A stretch of 64,000 nucleotides of DNA from Segetibacter sp. Its GTDB lineage: Bacteria; Bacteroidota; Bacteroidia; Chitinophagales; Chitinophagaceae. Shown piece by piece: positions 9,441 through 18,225 of the stretch. The stretch lies in NCBI RefSeq assembly GCF_025963695.1, contig NZ_JAOQAH010000040.1, positions 57,374 through 121,373 on the forward strand, given 5' to 3'. The notes under the pieces were generated by a model. The model did not search any database and was not told where the DNA came from. It was given only the letters and a program-made list of their open reading frames with translations. A program made the translations under genes and the position numbers. Positions within the stretch are counted from its first letter, which is position 1. The number at the start of each line of letters is the position of its first letter.

Positions 9441-10529
9441 TCATATTATAGCTTCTTTTCTTTCGTAGATAATATTAGCATTCTCCTGTAAATATTGATT
9501 TATAAATTTTGGGAAAGGGATCAAAGAAAGCTCCTTCTTTGTCAACCTTTGAAAGCTTTGAAGAGTTACCGGAACAGATTGTAATTGTACGGTTACGAAC
9601 TTACCAGACAAAGTCTGATGAGTTAATTGTTGCTTGTAACAGGTAGAAATATTAATAATGGAAGAGTCTGTAATTCCTAACTGTTCATTTAGCCACTTTT
9701 TAGTCTCCTTTTGCTTCCAGCTCAGCTCCTTATTTGACTCAAATAAATAAAACTCAAATAAATTTTCCCAAATATCTTTCCCAACACGCTTACGAATCAA
9801 GAGATCCTCACCAACTTTAAAAACAAAATAAGTAAAAAAGCGATTTCTTTTCACCATTCTTTTTTCTTTCACCGGAAGTGTACTAACTAAGCCAGAATTA
9901 TAAGCGAGGCAGCATTTTTGAAGAATGCACTCACGGCATTCAGGCAACTGAGGTTTACAAACAGTGGCACCAAAATCCATTATCGCCTGGTTAAAATCAG
10001 CAGAACTTTTTTTAGGTAGTAATTCATTTGCAAGCGCAGTAAAAAATTCTCTTCCCTTAACAGAGTCAATAGGAATGGCTTCCCCAAAAAACCTTGCTAA
10101 GACCCGAAAAACATTCCCATCTACCACTGCATGTGGAAGTCCGTACGCAAAAGACGAAATTGCTGCAGCCGTGTAAGGGCCTACTCCCTTGAGTTTTAAT
10201 AGGTTTTCATACGTTTCCGGAAACTTCCCGTTCAGATTGTTCTGTATATGGCGCGCGGTAAAAAGTAGGTTTTTGCAGCGCGAATAATATCCTAAACCCT
10301 CCCACACCTTGAAGACTGCTTCATCTGCCGCTGAAGAGAGGTCATTTAGGGTCGGAAATGCCTCAATAAAATTATTATAATATGCAAACCCTTGCATTAC
10401 ACGAGTTTGTTGGAGAATAATTTCGCTAATCCAAATTTTATAAGGATCTTTTTCTCCCTTCCATGGCATGATTCTTTTATTTCGCTCTAAGTGCCAACGC
10501 ATTATGTTCCTATTAAAACTGTTTTGCAT
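9441..10529 (-). CDS. mutY: A/G-specific adenine glycosylase MutY
   Basis: Removes adenine mispaired with 8-oxoguanine. The catalytic Glu is in WISEIILQQTRV, the helix-hairpin-helix is LKGVGPYTAAAI, and the catalytic Asp is in VVDGNVFRV. The 4Fe-4S cluster ligands follow C-X6-C-X2-C-X5-C (CKPQLPECREC then CC). The C-terminal NUDIX-like domain that reads oxoG is present. The ATG at 10529 (MQNSFNRN) is preferred over the GTG at 10550. It is divergent from the HU gene and followed by ssb after about 190 bases holding one copy of the dispersed element. Confidence 0.95.
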   Translation of the reverse strand: MQNSFNRNIMRWHLERNKRIMPWKGEKDPYKIWISEIILQQTRVMQGFAYYNNFIEAFPTLNDLSSAADEAVFKVWEGLGYYSRCKNLLFTARHIQNNLNGKFPETYENLLKLKGVGPYTAAAISSFAYGLPHAVVDGNVFRVLARFFGEAIPIDSVKGREFFTALANELLPKKSSADFNQAIMDFGATVCKPQLPECRECILQKCCLAYNSGLVSTLPVKEKRMVKRNRFFTYFVFKVGEDLLIRKRVGKDIWENLFEFYLFESNKELSWKQKETKKWLNEQLGITDSSIINISTCYKQQLTHQTLSGKFVTVQLQSVPVTLQSFQRLTKKELSLIPFPKFINQYLQENANIIYERKEAII

Positions 10530-10673
10530 GTTGTCGGATATGAGGACCACAGAGCGCTTAACGGTTCGTTAAACTTAAAGTGAGCCAAATTAATAGTAAA
10601 GGGTTTTAGTAAAAAATAAATTACTCAATACAGATTATAAGAAGTTGAGTAAAAAAGAAAAAATAACTACCCA

Positions 10674-10979
10674 ATGAGAAAGTCAGATTTAATAAATCAA
10701 ATTTCAGAAAAAACGGGCATACCTAAGGTTGATGTTTTGGTAACATTAGAAACTATGTTCAAGGAAGTAAAGGATAGTCTTTCGAAAGGGGAAAATATTT
10801 ATATACGCGGGTTTGGCAGTTTCATAACTAAAAAAAGAGCTGCTAAGATTGGTAGAAATATTAAACGAAACATAGCCGTTGAAATTCCCGAACATTTTAT
10901 TCCTGCATTTAAACCGGCAAAAGAGTTTGTAAGCGAGGTTAAAAGCAAAAGAAAGCTTGAGGACGGGAACGTTTCCTAA
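10674..10979 (+). CDS. HU/IHF-family DNA-binding protein
   Basis: A small architectural DNA-binding protein. The beta-arm signature is seen as NIYIRGFGSFITKKRAAKIGRN near residues 41-62, with the usual alpha-helical N-terminus MRKSDLINQISEKTG. It is 101 residues, slightly longer than classic HU because of a charged C-terminal tail. Its place divergent from mutY and upstream of ribonuclease G matches a conserved Bacteroidota arrangement. The gene symbol is left empty because the phylum carries several HU paralogues. Confidence 0.93.
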   Translation: MRKSDLINQISEKTGIPKVDVLVTLETMFKEVKDSLSKGENIYIRGFGSFITKKRAAKIGRNIKRNIAVEIPEHFIPAFKPAKEFVSEVKSKRKLEDGNVS

Positions 10980-11054
10980 ACATTTTAATACAACAGCAGT
11001 TTTTTTGCCAAATTCTTTTAACTAAACAACTGATAATACCCTCTTCATTTCATC

Positions 11055-11062
11055 TACATTTG
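11055..11062 (+). promoter_or_regulatory. -7 box before the TPR gene
   Basis: TACATTTG matches TAnnTTTG exactly and ends 17 bases before the GTG start at 11080. No -33 TTTG was seen at the right spacing. Confidence 0.4.
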
Positions 11063-11079
11063 CCGGATAAGCAATAATT

Positions 11080-11922
11080 GTGAAGAAACAACAAATTCTA
11101 TTAGTCTGCGGTGGCTTTTTATTATTCATCCTTTTATTTTTTTTTGGTAATACAATACCTCCTGTAAAGCCAGCCACTGTAGCCGCCAACACCCCTCACG
11201 CGGAAAAAAAGATAGAAACGGAAAAATTACTTACTCACGCTAAAGAACGATTAACTCCACAACAACTTGAAAAAGTTACCTCTTTAGAGAACAGTGTAAA
11301 AAGAGGAGACGTAAAAAACCAACAACTTCAGGTCTACAAGACCCTTGCTTCCTTTTGGGAAGACAGTGTAAGACTATTTGAACCCTATGCGTATTACACT
11401 GCAGAAGCAGCTAAGTTGGAAAATTCCGAAAAAAGCCTCACATTTGCAGCCCATTTGTTTTTAACCAATCTTAAAACAGAGTCAGATCCTCCGATGCAGA
11501 ACTGGTTAGCAACAAATGCAAAAGTTCTTTTTCAGAAAGCTTTAGAAATAAATCCTAAAAACGATAGCAGTAAAGTAGGGTTAGGGGCTTGCTACATTTT
11601 TGGAAATATATCAGACAACCCAATGGAAGGCATATCGTTGATAAGAGAGGTTGTGCAACGCGATCCTAATAACCTTTTCGGGCATTTGATATTGGGTCTT
11701 GGAGGTGTTAGAAGCGCTCAATTTGATAAAGCTATTGAGCACTTTAAAGTTGTTGTTGACAGACAACCGGACAACTTAGAGGCTACTTTGAATCTTGCCG
11801 AAACGTATGACCAGAAAGGTGATAAAGAAGACGCTATAAAATGGTACAAAGTAGTTAAAGCGAAAATTCCAAATCCTGAAGCTCAGAAAGAATTAGATAC
11901 ACGAATTAAAGCATTACAATAA
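11080..11922 (+). CDS. Membrane-anchored tetratricopeptide-repeat protein
   Basis: 280 residues with an N-terminal hydrophobic helix at about 5-23 (a signal anchor) and a mostly helical rest. Tetratricopeptide repeats are recognisable from about residue 150: ALEINPKNDSSKVGLGACY, then HLILGLGGVRSAQFDKAIEHF and DNLEATLNLAETYDQKGDKEDAIKWY. It probably scaffolds protein contacts at the outer face of the inner membrane. It sits between HU and the COX24-like gene, and I do not know its partner. The start is GTG; no better start is visible. Confidence 0.8.
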   Translation: MKKQQILLVCGGFLLFILLFFFGNTIPPVKPATVAANTPHAEKKIETEKLLTHAKERLTPQQLEKVTSLENSVKRGDVKNQQLQVYKTLASFWEDSVRLFEPYAYYTAEAAKLENSEKSLTFAAHLFLTNLKTESDPPMQNWLATNAKVLFQKALEINPKNDSSKVGLGACYIFGNISDNPMEGISLIREVVQRDPNNLFGHLILGLGGVRSAQFDKAIEHFKVVVDRQPDNLEATLNLAETYDQKGDKEDAIKWYKVVKAKIPNPEAQKELDTRIKALQ

Positions 11923-11952
11923 CAATAATTATAAACTAAAATTTATTATATC

Positions 11953-12045
11953 ATGCCTTGCGGAAAGAAAAGAAAGCGTCATAAAATTGCCACCCATAAG
12001 CGAAAAAAGAGATTGAGAAAAAATCGTCATAAGAAGAAGAAGTAG
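11953..12045 (+). CDS. 30-residue AURKAIP1/COX24 (mS38-like) basic protein
   Basis: ATG to TAG with 30 codons. The protein is almost entirely Lys, Arg and His: it opens MPCGKKRKRHKIATHKRKK and ends RKNRHKKKK. This matches the tiny Bacteroidota proteins annotated as AURKAIP1/COX24 domain. Relatives of that domain are mitochondrial ribosomal protein mS38 and mycobacterial bS22, which sit on the small subunit near the decoding region. A ribosomal role here is inference. It lies 30 bases after the TPR gene and is followed by a strong terminator at 12074. Confidence 0.82.
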   Translation: MPCGKKRKRHKIATHKRKKRLRKNRHKKKK

Positions 12046-12073
12046 TTTTTCTTCTCATCCTGTTATCATTAGC

Positions 12074-12107
12074 AATGCCGGAGAGTAGACTTATTCTCCG
12101 GCATTTT
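12074..12107 (+). terminator. Rho-independent terminator after the COX24-like gene
   Basis: An 11-bp stem, AATGCCGGAGA with its complement, encloses a loop of about ten bases and is followed by a short T run. It ends the HU/TPR/COX24-side transcript before rng. Confidence 0.75.
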
Positions 12108-12264
12108 CAACTTTCAACTGGTCTGCCACGCCTGTTTTGCAACTTTTACCTTTACCTTATCAATTTAAAAAGTGGCAGGATAATGTCGTGTTGGTCCAAC
12201 ACGGTGACGAAATGGTGTACTTTCCTTACGGGGAAACTTGTGTGAATTTTTAAAAGTTGCAATT

Positions 12265-13818
12265 TTGAACAAAGAATTAATTATAAACGCTACTCCTAAC
12301 GGAGTGGAAATAGCCTTACTGGAAGACAAAAAGTTGGTTGAACTACATAACGACAAAACAGATTCAAGTTTTGGCGTTGGTGATCTCTATCTTGGAAGAG
12401 TTAAAAAATTAATCCCCGGATTAAACGCCGCATTTATTGATGTAGGCTTTGAGAAAGATGCCTTTCTTCATTACACAGATCTCAGCCCGTTTGCCCGCTC
12501 TATTTTAAAGTTTACCCAATTGAGTGTAGCGGATAAATCGGAAAGCGGGTTGGATTTTACAAAGTTTGAAGTAGAGCCTGAGATTTTAAAAACAGGCAAA
12601 ATAAACGAGGTTCTAAGCGGAAAGCCAAATGTTTTGGTTCAAATTTTAAAAGAACCAATTGCAGCAAAGGGGCCTCGCCTTAGTTGTGAAATATCTTTGC
12701 CTGGCCGTTTTGTAGTACTCACTCCTTTCAACGATATAGTTGCCGTCTCAAAAAAAATACATAGTGCTGAAGAACGCAAACGGCTGCAAAAGATCGTAGA
12801 AGCAATTAAGGAAAAGAATTTTGGGGTAATAGTACGAACGGCTGCAGAGGGAAAGAATACTGCAGAGTTACATGAAGACCTTACTTCGTTAATAAATACC
12901 TGGAAGGGTATTCAGAAAAATTTGAGAGGTGCCGAGGCTCCTGCAAAGATTTTAAGTGAGCAGACTAAGGCCACAAGTATGTTGAGAGATCTTCTTACAG
13001 AAGATTTCAATAAGATTATTGTAAATGACAATGGCATTTATAATGACACAAAAAACTATATTCAGAAAATAGCTCCGGAAAAAGCTGAAATAGTAGGTAT
13101 GTATCAGAATGGCGCTTCCATTTTTGATCATTACGGTATTACTAAACAGGTTAAAAGTGCTTTTGGTAAAACAGTTAACCTGCCAAGTGGGGCGTATTTA
13201 ATAATAGAGCACACTGAAGCGCTACATGTTATTGATGTAAATAGCGGCTATAAGAGTGTGAGCAACAACCAGGAAGAAAATGCCCTGCAGACAAATATGG
13301 AAGCAGCGGAAGAAATTGCACGCCAGTTAAGACTTAGAGATATTGGAGGAATTATAGTGGTGGACTTTATAGATATGAAGTTACCCGACAATAAGAAGAA
13401 ACTGCAGGATGCAATGGATAATTTCATGCGAACCGACCGGGCTAAACATGCAGTGCTTCCGATATCTAAATTTGGGTTAATGCAAATTACCCGGCAAAGG
13501 ATGAGACCTGAAGTAAACATAAATACTTCTGAGGTTTGCCCTAGTTGCAATGGTACCGGTAAAATTACTTCGACATTACTGCTGATTGATGAGATAGAAA
13601 AGAAGCTTCTGTATCTCGTTACACATCAACATAAAAATCTTACTCTTTTTGTTAACCCAATTGTTCACTCCCATTTAACAAAGGGCTGGTTCTTTAATTC
13701 GATTAAATATAAGTGGAATAAAAAGTTTAAGACTAATATAAACGTTTTACCCAATAATAATTATACGATCATCGAGTTTCACTTCTACGACCAGAATGAG
13801 GAAGAAATTAAAATTTGA
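12265..13818 (+). CDS. rng: Ribonuclease G/E family endoribonuclease
   Basis: An endonuclease that processes 16S rRNA and mRNA. The S1 RNA-binding domain spans about residues 35-115 (GDLYLGRVKKLIPGLNAAFIDVG). The catalytic Mg-binding region has the two Asp motifs HVIDVNSG and VVDFIDMKLP. The zinc link CPSCNGTGK is near residue 430. At about 517 residues it is RNase G-sized, without the long scaffold tail of RNase E. I prefer the TTG at 12265, giving MNKELIIN, the typical Bacteroidota N-terminus; another TTG at 12238 is in frame. A hairpin terminator follows. Confidence 0.93.
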   Translation: MNKELIINATPNGVEIALLEDKKLVELHNDKTDSSFGVGDLYLGRVKKLIPGLNAAFIDVGFEKDAFLHYTDLSPFARSILKFTQLSVADKSESGLDFTKFEVEPEILKTGKINEVLSGKPNVLVQILKEPIAAKGPRLSCEISLPGRFVVLTPFNDIVAVSKKIHSAEERKRLQKIVEAIKEKNFGVIVRTAAEGKNTAELHEDLTSLINTWKGIQKNLRGAEAPAKILSEQTKATSMLRDLLTEDFNKIIVNDNGIYNDTKNYIQKIAPEKAEIVGMYQNGASIFDHYGITKQVKSAFGKTVNLPSGAYLIIEHTEALHVIDVNSGYKSVSNNQEENALQTNMEAAEEIARQLRLRDIGGIIVVDFIDMKLPDNKKKLQDAMDNFMRTDRAKHAVLPISKFGLMQITRQRMRPEVNINTSEVCPSCNGTGKITSTLLLIDEIEKKLLYLVTHQHKNLTLFVNPIVHSHLTKGWFFNSIKYKWNKKFKTNINVLPNNNYTIIEFHFYDQNEEEIKI

Positions 13819-13823
13819 ATTAA

Positions 13824-13847
13824 GCCCGGCAAAAGCCGGGTTTTTTT
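13824..13847 (+). terminator. Rho-independent terminator after rng
   Basis: The stem CCCGGC/GCCGGG with an AAAA loop is followed by seven T residues, six bases after the rng stop. Confidence 0.9.
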
Positions 13848-13923
13848 ATGAACAAAGCAGGCCTTCCATTGTATTATAATTTTAACACTTCGCTGTTTAA
13901 CTTTATTAATATAATAATGCTTG

Positions 13924-14721
13924 ATGCCTGATTTTTCAAGTTTACCTTTTTTTCTGTTAGCTGCGCTTGTTATGTTTTTAGTAGTGGTTGGCAGATATAT
14001 TGCCATAGCCGCGTTGTTCCAGTTTTGGTTTTATCGTTTTAGAGGTGAGAAATGGAAAAGCAGAAATTTGGGTAAGAAGAAGGTAGATAAAAATCAGTTC
14101 TACAGAGAGCTAAAGTGGTCCGCTATAACTTCATTGATCTTTGCTTTTGCTGGTGCTTTTACTGCAATTTTATGGCAAAAGGGTTACACCCGTATTTATA
14201 TGGGTCTCAATGATTATCCTTTGTGGTATTTGCCACTTAGTCTTTTAATTTCTTTGCTTATTCACGAGACGTATTACTACTGGTTACACCGATGGATGCA
14301 TCAGCCAATGGTCTTCAAATTACTACACAAAGTTCATCATGATAGTAGTACTACAAGCGCCTGGACAGCGTTTTCATTTCATCCCTTAGAAGGCGTTTTG
14401 CAGGCAATTATTTTACCCTTGACGATTATGTTCGTTCCTATGCATGTGTACGTTTTACTGTTTCAACTAACGCTAATGACCTTTAGCAGTGTTATCAACC
14501 ATCTTGAAATTGAAACCTATCCTGCTAACTTTCATCGTCATTTTATAGGAAGATGGCTTATTGGAGCAACCCATCATTCACTTCATCACAAGCAATTTAA
14601 ATACAACTTTGGATTGTATTTTACGTTTTGGGATAAATGGAAAAAAACAGAGAGCCCAAGATTTGCTTCTTTGTTTGAAGAGAAAACGAATGTATTTGCC
14701 AGGGATAACAGAAAAGAATAA
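13924..14721 (+). CDS. Sterol desaturase/fatty acid hydroxylase superfamily protein
   Basis: A membrane di-iron oxygenase with an eight-histidine pattern: HETYYYWLHRWMH (about 117-129), HKVHH (about 138-142) and HHSLHH (about 217-222). Hydrophobic helices lie at about 8-28, 65-85, 97-115 and 160-190. Members hydroxylate or desaturate lipids; the substrate is unknown here. I use ATG at 13924 instead of the TTG one codon earlier. It stands alone between two terminators. Confidence 0.88.
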   Translation: MPDFSSLPFFLLAALVMFLVVVGRYIAIAALFQFWFYRFRGEKWKSRNLGKKKVDKNQFYRELKWSAITSLIFAFAGAFTAILWQKGYTRIYMGLNDYPLWYLPLSLLISLLIHETYYYWLHRWMHQPMVFKLLHKVHHDSSTTSAWTAFSFHPLEGVLQAIILPLTIMFVPMHVYVLLFQLTLMTFSSVINHLEIETYPANFHRHFIGRWLIGATHHSLHHKQFKYNFGLYFTFWDKWKKTESPRFASLFEEKTNVFARDNRKE

Positions 14722-14742
14722 TGAAGTAATCGCAGCAGTCAG

Positions 14743-14780
14743 TTTCCCACTTTTTACGCCTTCACGCAAAAAGTGGGAAA
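14743..14780. terminator. Bidirectional hairpin terminator
   Basis: A perfect 13-bp stem, TTTCCCACTTTTT with AAAAAGTGGGAAA around a 12-base loop, lies between the convergent desaturase-like gene and carB half. Runs of T on both strands allow it to serve both genes. Confidence 0.8.
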
Positions 14781-14810
14781 AAGTTCAATAGCGAAATTTC
14801 AGATAAACGA

Positions 14811-14827
14811 AATGCGTCGCAACAATG
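14811..14827 (-). repeat. Dispersed intergenic element, subfamily A (short copy)
   Basis: On the minus strand it reads CATTGTTGCGACGC and then diverges from the family. It lies between convergent genes. Confidence 0.7.
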
Positions 14828-14933
14828 TCGCCTGCTGGTTATTTGTCCGGTAAAAAAACAACTTCAATTTCTTAAAGCTGTCAATCGCGTTTAAATACGT
14901 AATAGTAGTTAAGACCACCTTTTATAACAATCA

Positions 14934-16127
14934 CTACTTGCTCAGGTGCATACTTCTTTCCTTATATAAGGTTCTAAAGTATGGGTCGCGCAAATCTTTA
15001 ATAAAGCGAATTGCCTCACCGGTGCTTTTCATTTCAGGACCAAGTTCCCTGCTAACACCGGGAAATTTGTCAAAACTGAAAACAGGCTCTTTTATAGCAA
15101 AACCTTCAAGCTTCTTTTCAAACGTAAAGTCCTTTAGTTTTGCTGCATCCAACATTACTTTAGTTGCAATGTTTAAATAAGGAATCTGGTAAGCTTTTGC
15201 AATAAAAGGGGTTGTGCGGGAAGCTCTTGGATTAGCCTCAATGACATAGACCTTGTCGTTCTTTATTGCAAACTGAATATTAATAAGGCCTTTGATATTT
15301 AAAGCACGGGCTATTTTCTCAGAATAATACTCCATAGTTGTAATAACCAACGGAGTTAAGTTGAAGGCCGGAAGTACTGCATTGCTATCGCCGCTATGAA
15401 TGCCAGCCGGCTCTATATGTTCCATCACGCCCATTACATGAAAATCTTCCCCGTCAAAAATTGCATCAACTTCCGCTTCCTGGCAACGGTCGAGAAAATG
15501 ATCAATCAAAATTTTGTTATCGGGAATATGTTTAAGTAGGCTCACTACAGCGTTTTCGACTTCCTCATCGTTTATTACAATCCGCATTCTCTGGCCCCCT
15601 AGTACGTAGCTAGGCCTAACCAACACCGGGTATCCTACTCTGTTAGCAACCTCAATTGCCTCATCAGCAGTATAGGCCGTACCGTATTCAGGGTAAGGAA
15701 TTTCAAGCTCTTTTAAAAGATCGCTAAATCTTCCGCGGTCTTCTGCAATATCCATATTATCGAAAGATGTTCCGATAATATGGATTCCTTTTTGATGAAG
15801 TTTTCTAGCTAGTTTCAAAGCAGTCTGCCCACCAAGCTGTACAATTACTCCGTACGGTTGCTCAAGCTCGATGATCTCCCAAAGATGCTCCCAGTAAACT
15901 GGTTCAAAATACAATTTGTCGGCAATATCAAAATCAGTACTGACTGTCTCAGGATTACAATTAATCATAATCGCCTCATATCCTGATTCTTTAATGGCCA
16001 ACAAGCCATGAACACAGCAGTAGTCGAATTCGATTCCTTGGCCAATACGGTTGGGGCCGCTTCCTAAAACAATAATTTTCTTCTTTTCAGAAGGTATAGA
16101 CTCGTTTGATGATAAAGTGTTGGACAT
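14934..16127 (-). CDS. carB: Carbamoyl-phosphate synthase large chain, stand-alone C-terminal (carbamoyl phosphate) half
   Basis: 397 residues that align by eye with the second ATP-grasp unit of CarB (E. coli about 550-935). IVLGSGPNRIGQGIEFDYC at about residues 20-38 opens the domain; VRPSYVLGGQRMRIV, MEHIEPAGIHSGDS and VIEANPRASRTTPF are the ATP-grasp blocks. It ends after GPEMKSTGEAIRFIKDL, with no MGS allosteric domain. In fused CarB the first half makes carboxyphosphate; that half is not in this window and nothing upstream encodes it. A split CarB is known in Methanocaldococcus and Aquifex. It may work with a separately encoded N-terminal half. The start is ATG, with a TACATTCG box 16 bases upstream. 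Confidence 0.85.
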   Translation of the reverse strand: MSNTLSSNESIPSEKKKIIVLGSGPNRIGQGIEFDYCCVHGLLAIKESGYEAIMINCNPETVSTDFDIADKLYFEPVYWEHLWEIIELEQPYGVIVQLGGQTALKLARKLHQKGIHIIGTSFDNMDIAEDRGRFSDLLKELEIPYPEYGTAYTADEAIEVANRVGYPVLVRPSYVLGGQRMRIVINDEEVENAVVSLLKHIPDNKILIDHFLDRCQEAEVDAIFDGEDFHVMGVMEHIEPAGIHSGDSNAVLPAFNLTPLVITTMEYYSEKIARALNIKGLINIQFAIKNDKVYVIEANPRASRTTPFIAKAYQIPYLNIATKVMLDAAKLKDFTFEKKLEGFAIKEPVFSFDKFPGVSRELGPEMKSTGEAIRFIKDLRDPYFRTLYKERSMHLSK

Positions 16128-16208
16128 GAAAGCAAAATTTCGCGAATGTAACGATAGGCAACGAGAAGAAAAGTTATTTTTTAATCTGATAGTTAAATCG
16201 CCTTTTGC

Positions 16209-16799
16209 TTAATTTCTTATACCGTCGACAAGTATTGTAATAATATTTTCTTCAAGGTCATTACGGTTTACTTTATGAACGATACGATGCCATTGATCTA
16301 CCGCACCTATTGCATTTATAAATATCATAACGGCGCTGTTTGCATCCACACCCTTAATTTCTTTATTATCCACACCATCCTGCACAATTGCTGCAAATCG
16401 TTGACGGTAATTTCTGCGCATTTCACGATATTCTGATAAATGCGGCTCATCCATACTACGCCAGTCGTGATCGGTTACATATACCTCCTCATAGTTGTCC
16501 ATCATCTCACGTACATGAAAACGCAATAGCTTTTCAATCTTTTGGATTACGGGGCATTCCTCGTTTTCCAGGTCGCTGATATAACAGGTGTATCTGTTGG
16601 CAACGTTCATGCAAATCGCTTCAAGCAAATCGTTCTTCGAGTCAATGTGATTATAAAGACTTGCAGCCTCAACACCAACAAGTGATGCCAATTCCCTCAT
16701 ACTGGCAGCCTTATATCCTTTTTCTTTAAAAAGTTTAGCCGCCCGTTCTATTATAAATTCCCGTTTACTGTTATTCTCTGTTGTCTTAATTTTTGCCAT
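16209..16799 (-). CDS. TetR/AcrR-family transcriptional regulator
   Basis: 196 residues with the N-terminal TetR helix-turn-helix (IIERAAKLFKEKGYKAASMRELASLVGVEAASLYNHI at about 16-52). The ligand-binding C-terminal domain is helical and not assignable to a known effector. It is upstream of the carB half on the same strand with 81 bases between them, so readthrough is possible, but carB has a promoter-like box of its own. Regulation of the divergent PfkB kinase at 17208 is possible but unproven. Confidence 0.88.
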   Translation of the reverse strand: MAKIKTTENNSKREFIIERAAKLFKEKGYKAASMRELASLVGVEAASLYNHIDSKNDLLEAICMNVANRYTCYISDLENEECPVIQKIEKLLRFHVREMMDNYEEVYVTDHDWRSMDEPHLSEYREMRRNYRQRFAAIVQDGVDNKEIKGVDANSAVMIFINAIGAVDQWHRIVHKVNRNDLEENIITILVDGIRN

Positions 16800-16819
16800 A
16801 AACGCCCCTTTAACTACCT

Positions 16820-16827
16820 CAAAGATA
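16820..16827 (-). promoter_or_regulatory. -7 box for the TetR gene
   Basis: TATCTTTG on the minus strand matches TAnnTTTG exactly, 20 bases before the ATG. No -33 was found. Confidence 0.45.
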
Positions 16828-16980
16828 TTGAAAGTACGAGCGGCCGCTTTTATCTGTTGTTAAGTTTCAGTAAATGTGCACAACAAAAAGATATAACAAC
16901 TCCGGCGTAAAGAACAGGAAGAACTTACTACCTTTTTTAATTTTTAAGTATTTCAGCCCCCGTATCTGCTTGCCACTCCG

Positions 16981-17000
16981 GTTGTGTCACTCACTTGTAC
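16981..17000 (+). repeat. Dispersed intergenic element, subfamily B
   Basis: GTTGTGTCACTCACTTGTAC, identical over 20 bases to the copies at 24439 and, inverted, at 53041. It lies between divergent genes. Confidence 0.85.
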
Positions 17001-17207
17001 CGCATCTTTTCATAGCATCAACCCTGGTTCGCCCGTTTGACCACTTGCAGCCTGGTAGTTTTTATAGAAAAGTGAGGCTGTAATTGTAGCTGTGGAAGTT
17101 AGGCTGCTTTCTAAAAATCATTTAGTTTCGCACCCCAATAGCGATAAAGCCTGCCAATGCATTTATTGTCGGTATTCCAAATATAAAATCCTTTTAAACC
17201 TCTATTT

Positions 17208-18131
17208 ATGTCTTTAGTTGTTGTTGGCTCAATGGCGTTTGATGCTATTGAGACTCCGTTTGGTAAGTCTGATAAAATTATTGGTGGTGCAGCTACTTAT
17301 ATCGCCTATAGCGCAAGCAATTTTACTAAACCTATCAAGCAAATATCAGTAGTAGGTGGAGATTTTCCACAGGCAGAACTAGATGCTTTAACTGCACGAG
17401 GCGTACAGCTTGAAGGTGTTCAAATAAAAAAAGACGAGAAGAGTTTTTTTTGGAGTGGTCGTTACCACATGGACATGAACACCCGTGATACCCTTGAAAC
17501 ACAGCTAAACGTTCTCGAAAACTTTACACCTGTTGTACCAGAAAGTTACCAGGATTGCGAATTCTTAATGTTGGGCAACCTTGTACCGGCAGTTCAAAAA
17601 AGCGTTATTCAACAAATGAAAAAGCGTCCGAAGCTAATTGTAATGGATACGATGAACTTCTGGATGGAGATTGCTTTAGACGACCTGAAAGATGTGCTTA
17701 CAATGGTAGACGTGCTAATGGTAAACGATAGTGAAGCAAGAGAACTGAGTCGTGAATACAGCCTGGTAAAAGCTGCAAAGAAAATATTGACGATGGGACC
17801 AAAGTACCTGATCATAAAAAAAGGTGAACATGGTGCTTTACTGTTTCATGAAAAACATGTCTTCTTTGCTCCGGCACTGCCACTAGAAGATGTATTTGAC
17901 CCAACCGGCGCAGGTGATACTTTCGCCGGAGGATTTATTGGACACCTCGCAAAAACCAGAGACATTTCTTTTGAAAATATGAAAACTGCTATCATAATGG
18001 GTAGCGCAATGGCCAGCTTTTGTGTAGAAAAATTCGGAACACAAAGACTTACCGAAATTACCAGGAAAGAGATTGATGAAAGATTAGAGGAGTTTGTTGA
18101 GCTGGTGAATTTTGATATCGATTTGGTATAA
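17208..18131 (+). CDS. PfkB-family carbohydrate or nucleoside kinase
   Basis: A ribokinase-fold phosphotransferase. The N-terminal glycine-rich GGAATYIAYSASNF is at about residues 27-40, and the PfkB signature DPTGAGDTFAGGF with the catalytic Asp is at about 234-246. It is 307 residues and cytoplasmic. The substrate cannot be told from sequence; many Bacteroidota orthologues are simply called sugar kinase. It stands alone, begins with ATG and is followed by a long hairpin at 18173. Confidence 0.88.
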   Translation: MSLVVVGSMAFDAIETPFGKSDKIIGGAATYIAYSASNFTKPIKQISVVGGDFPQAELDALTARGVQLEGVQIKKDEKSFFWSGRYHMDMNTRDTLETQLNVLENFTPVVPESYQDCEFLMLGNLVPAVQKSVIQQMKKRPKLIVMDTMNFWMEIALDDLKDVLTMVDVLMVNDSEARELSREYSLVKAAKKILTMGPKYLIIKKGEHGALLFHEKHVFFAPALPLEDVFDPTGAGDTFAGGFIGHLAKTRDISFENMKTAIIMGSAMASFCVEKFGTQRLTEITRKEIDERLEEFVELVNFDIDLV

Positions 18132-18172
18132 GTATGTTTTATTATTATTAGTGGAGAAGATAATTTATTAGG

Positions 18173-18225
18173 GAATACTGGAATTAGCGTTAAAACCCGT
18201 TTGCTAATTTCAGTATTCTTTTTTT
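18173..18225 (+). terminator. Terminator after the PfkB kinase
   Basis: A 16-position stem (GAATACTGGAATTAGC with GCTAATTTCAGTATTC, one mismatch) and a loop of about 14 bases are followed by a run of T. Confidence 0.85.

Larger units (their letters stand above)
16800..17207. other. Divergent intergenic region, TetR to PfkB kinase
   Basis: About 400 bases with no credible gene. It holds a TATCTTTG -7 box for the TetR gene (16820-16827, minus strand), a dispersed element at 16981 and a TAGTTTCG sequence near 17120 that could be the -7 box for the kinase. Confidence 0.5.
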
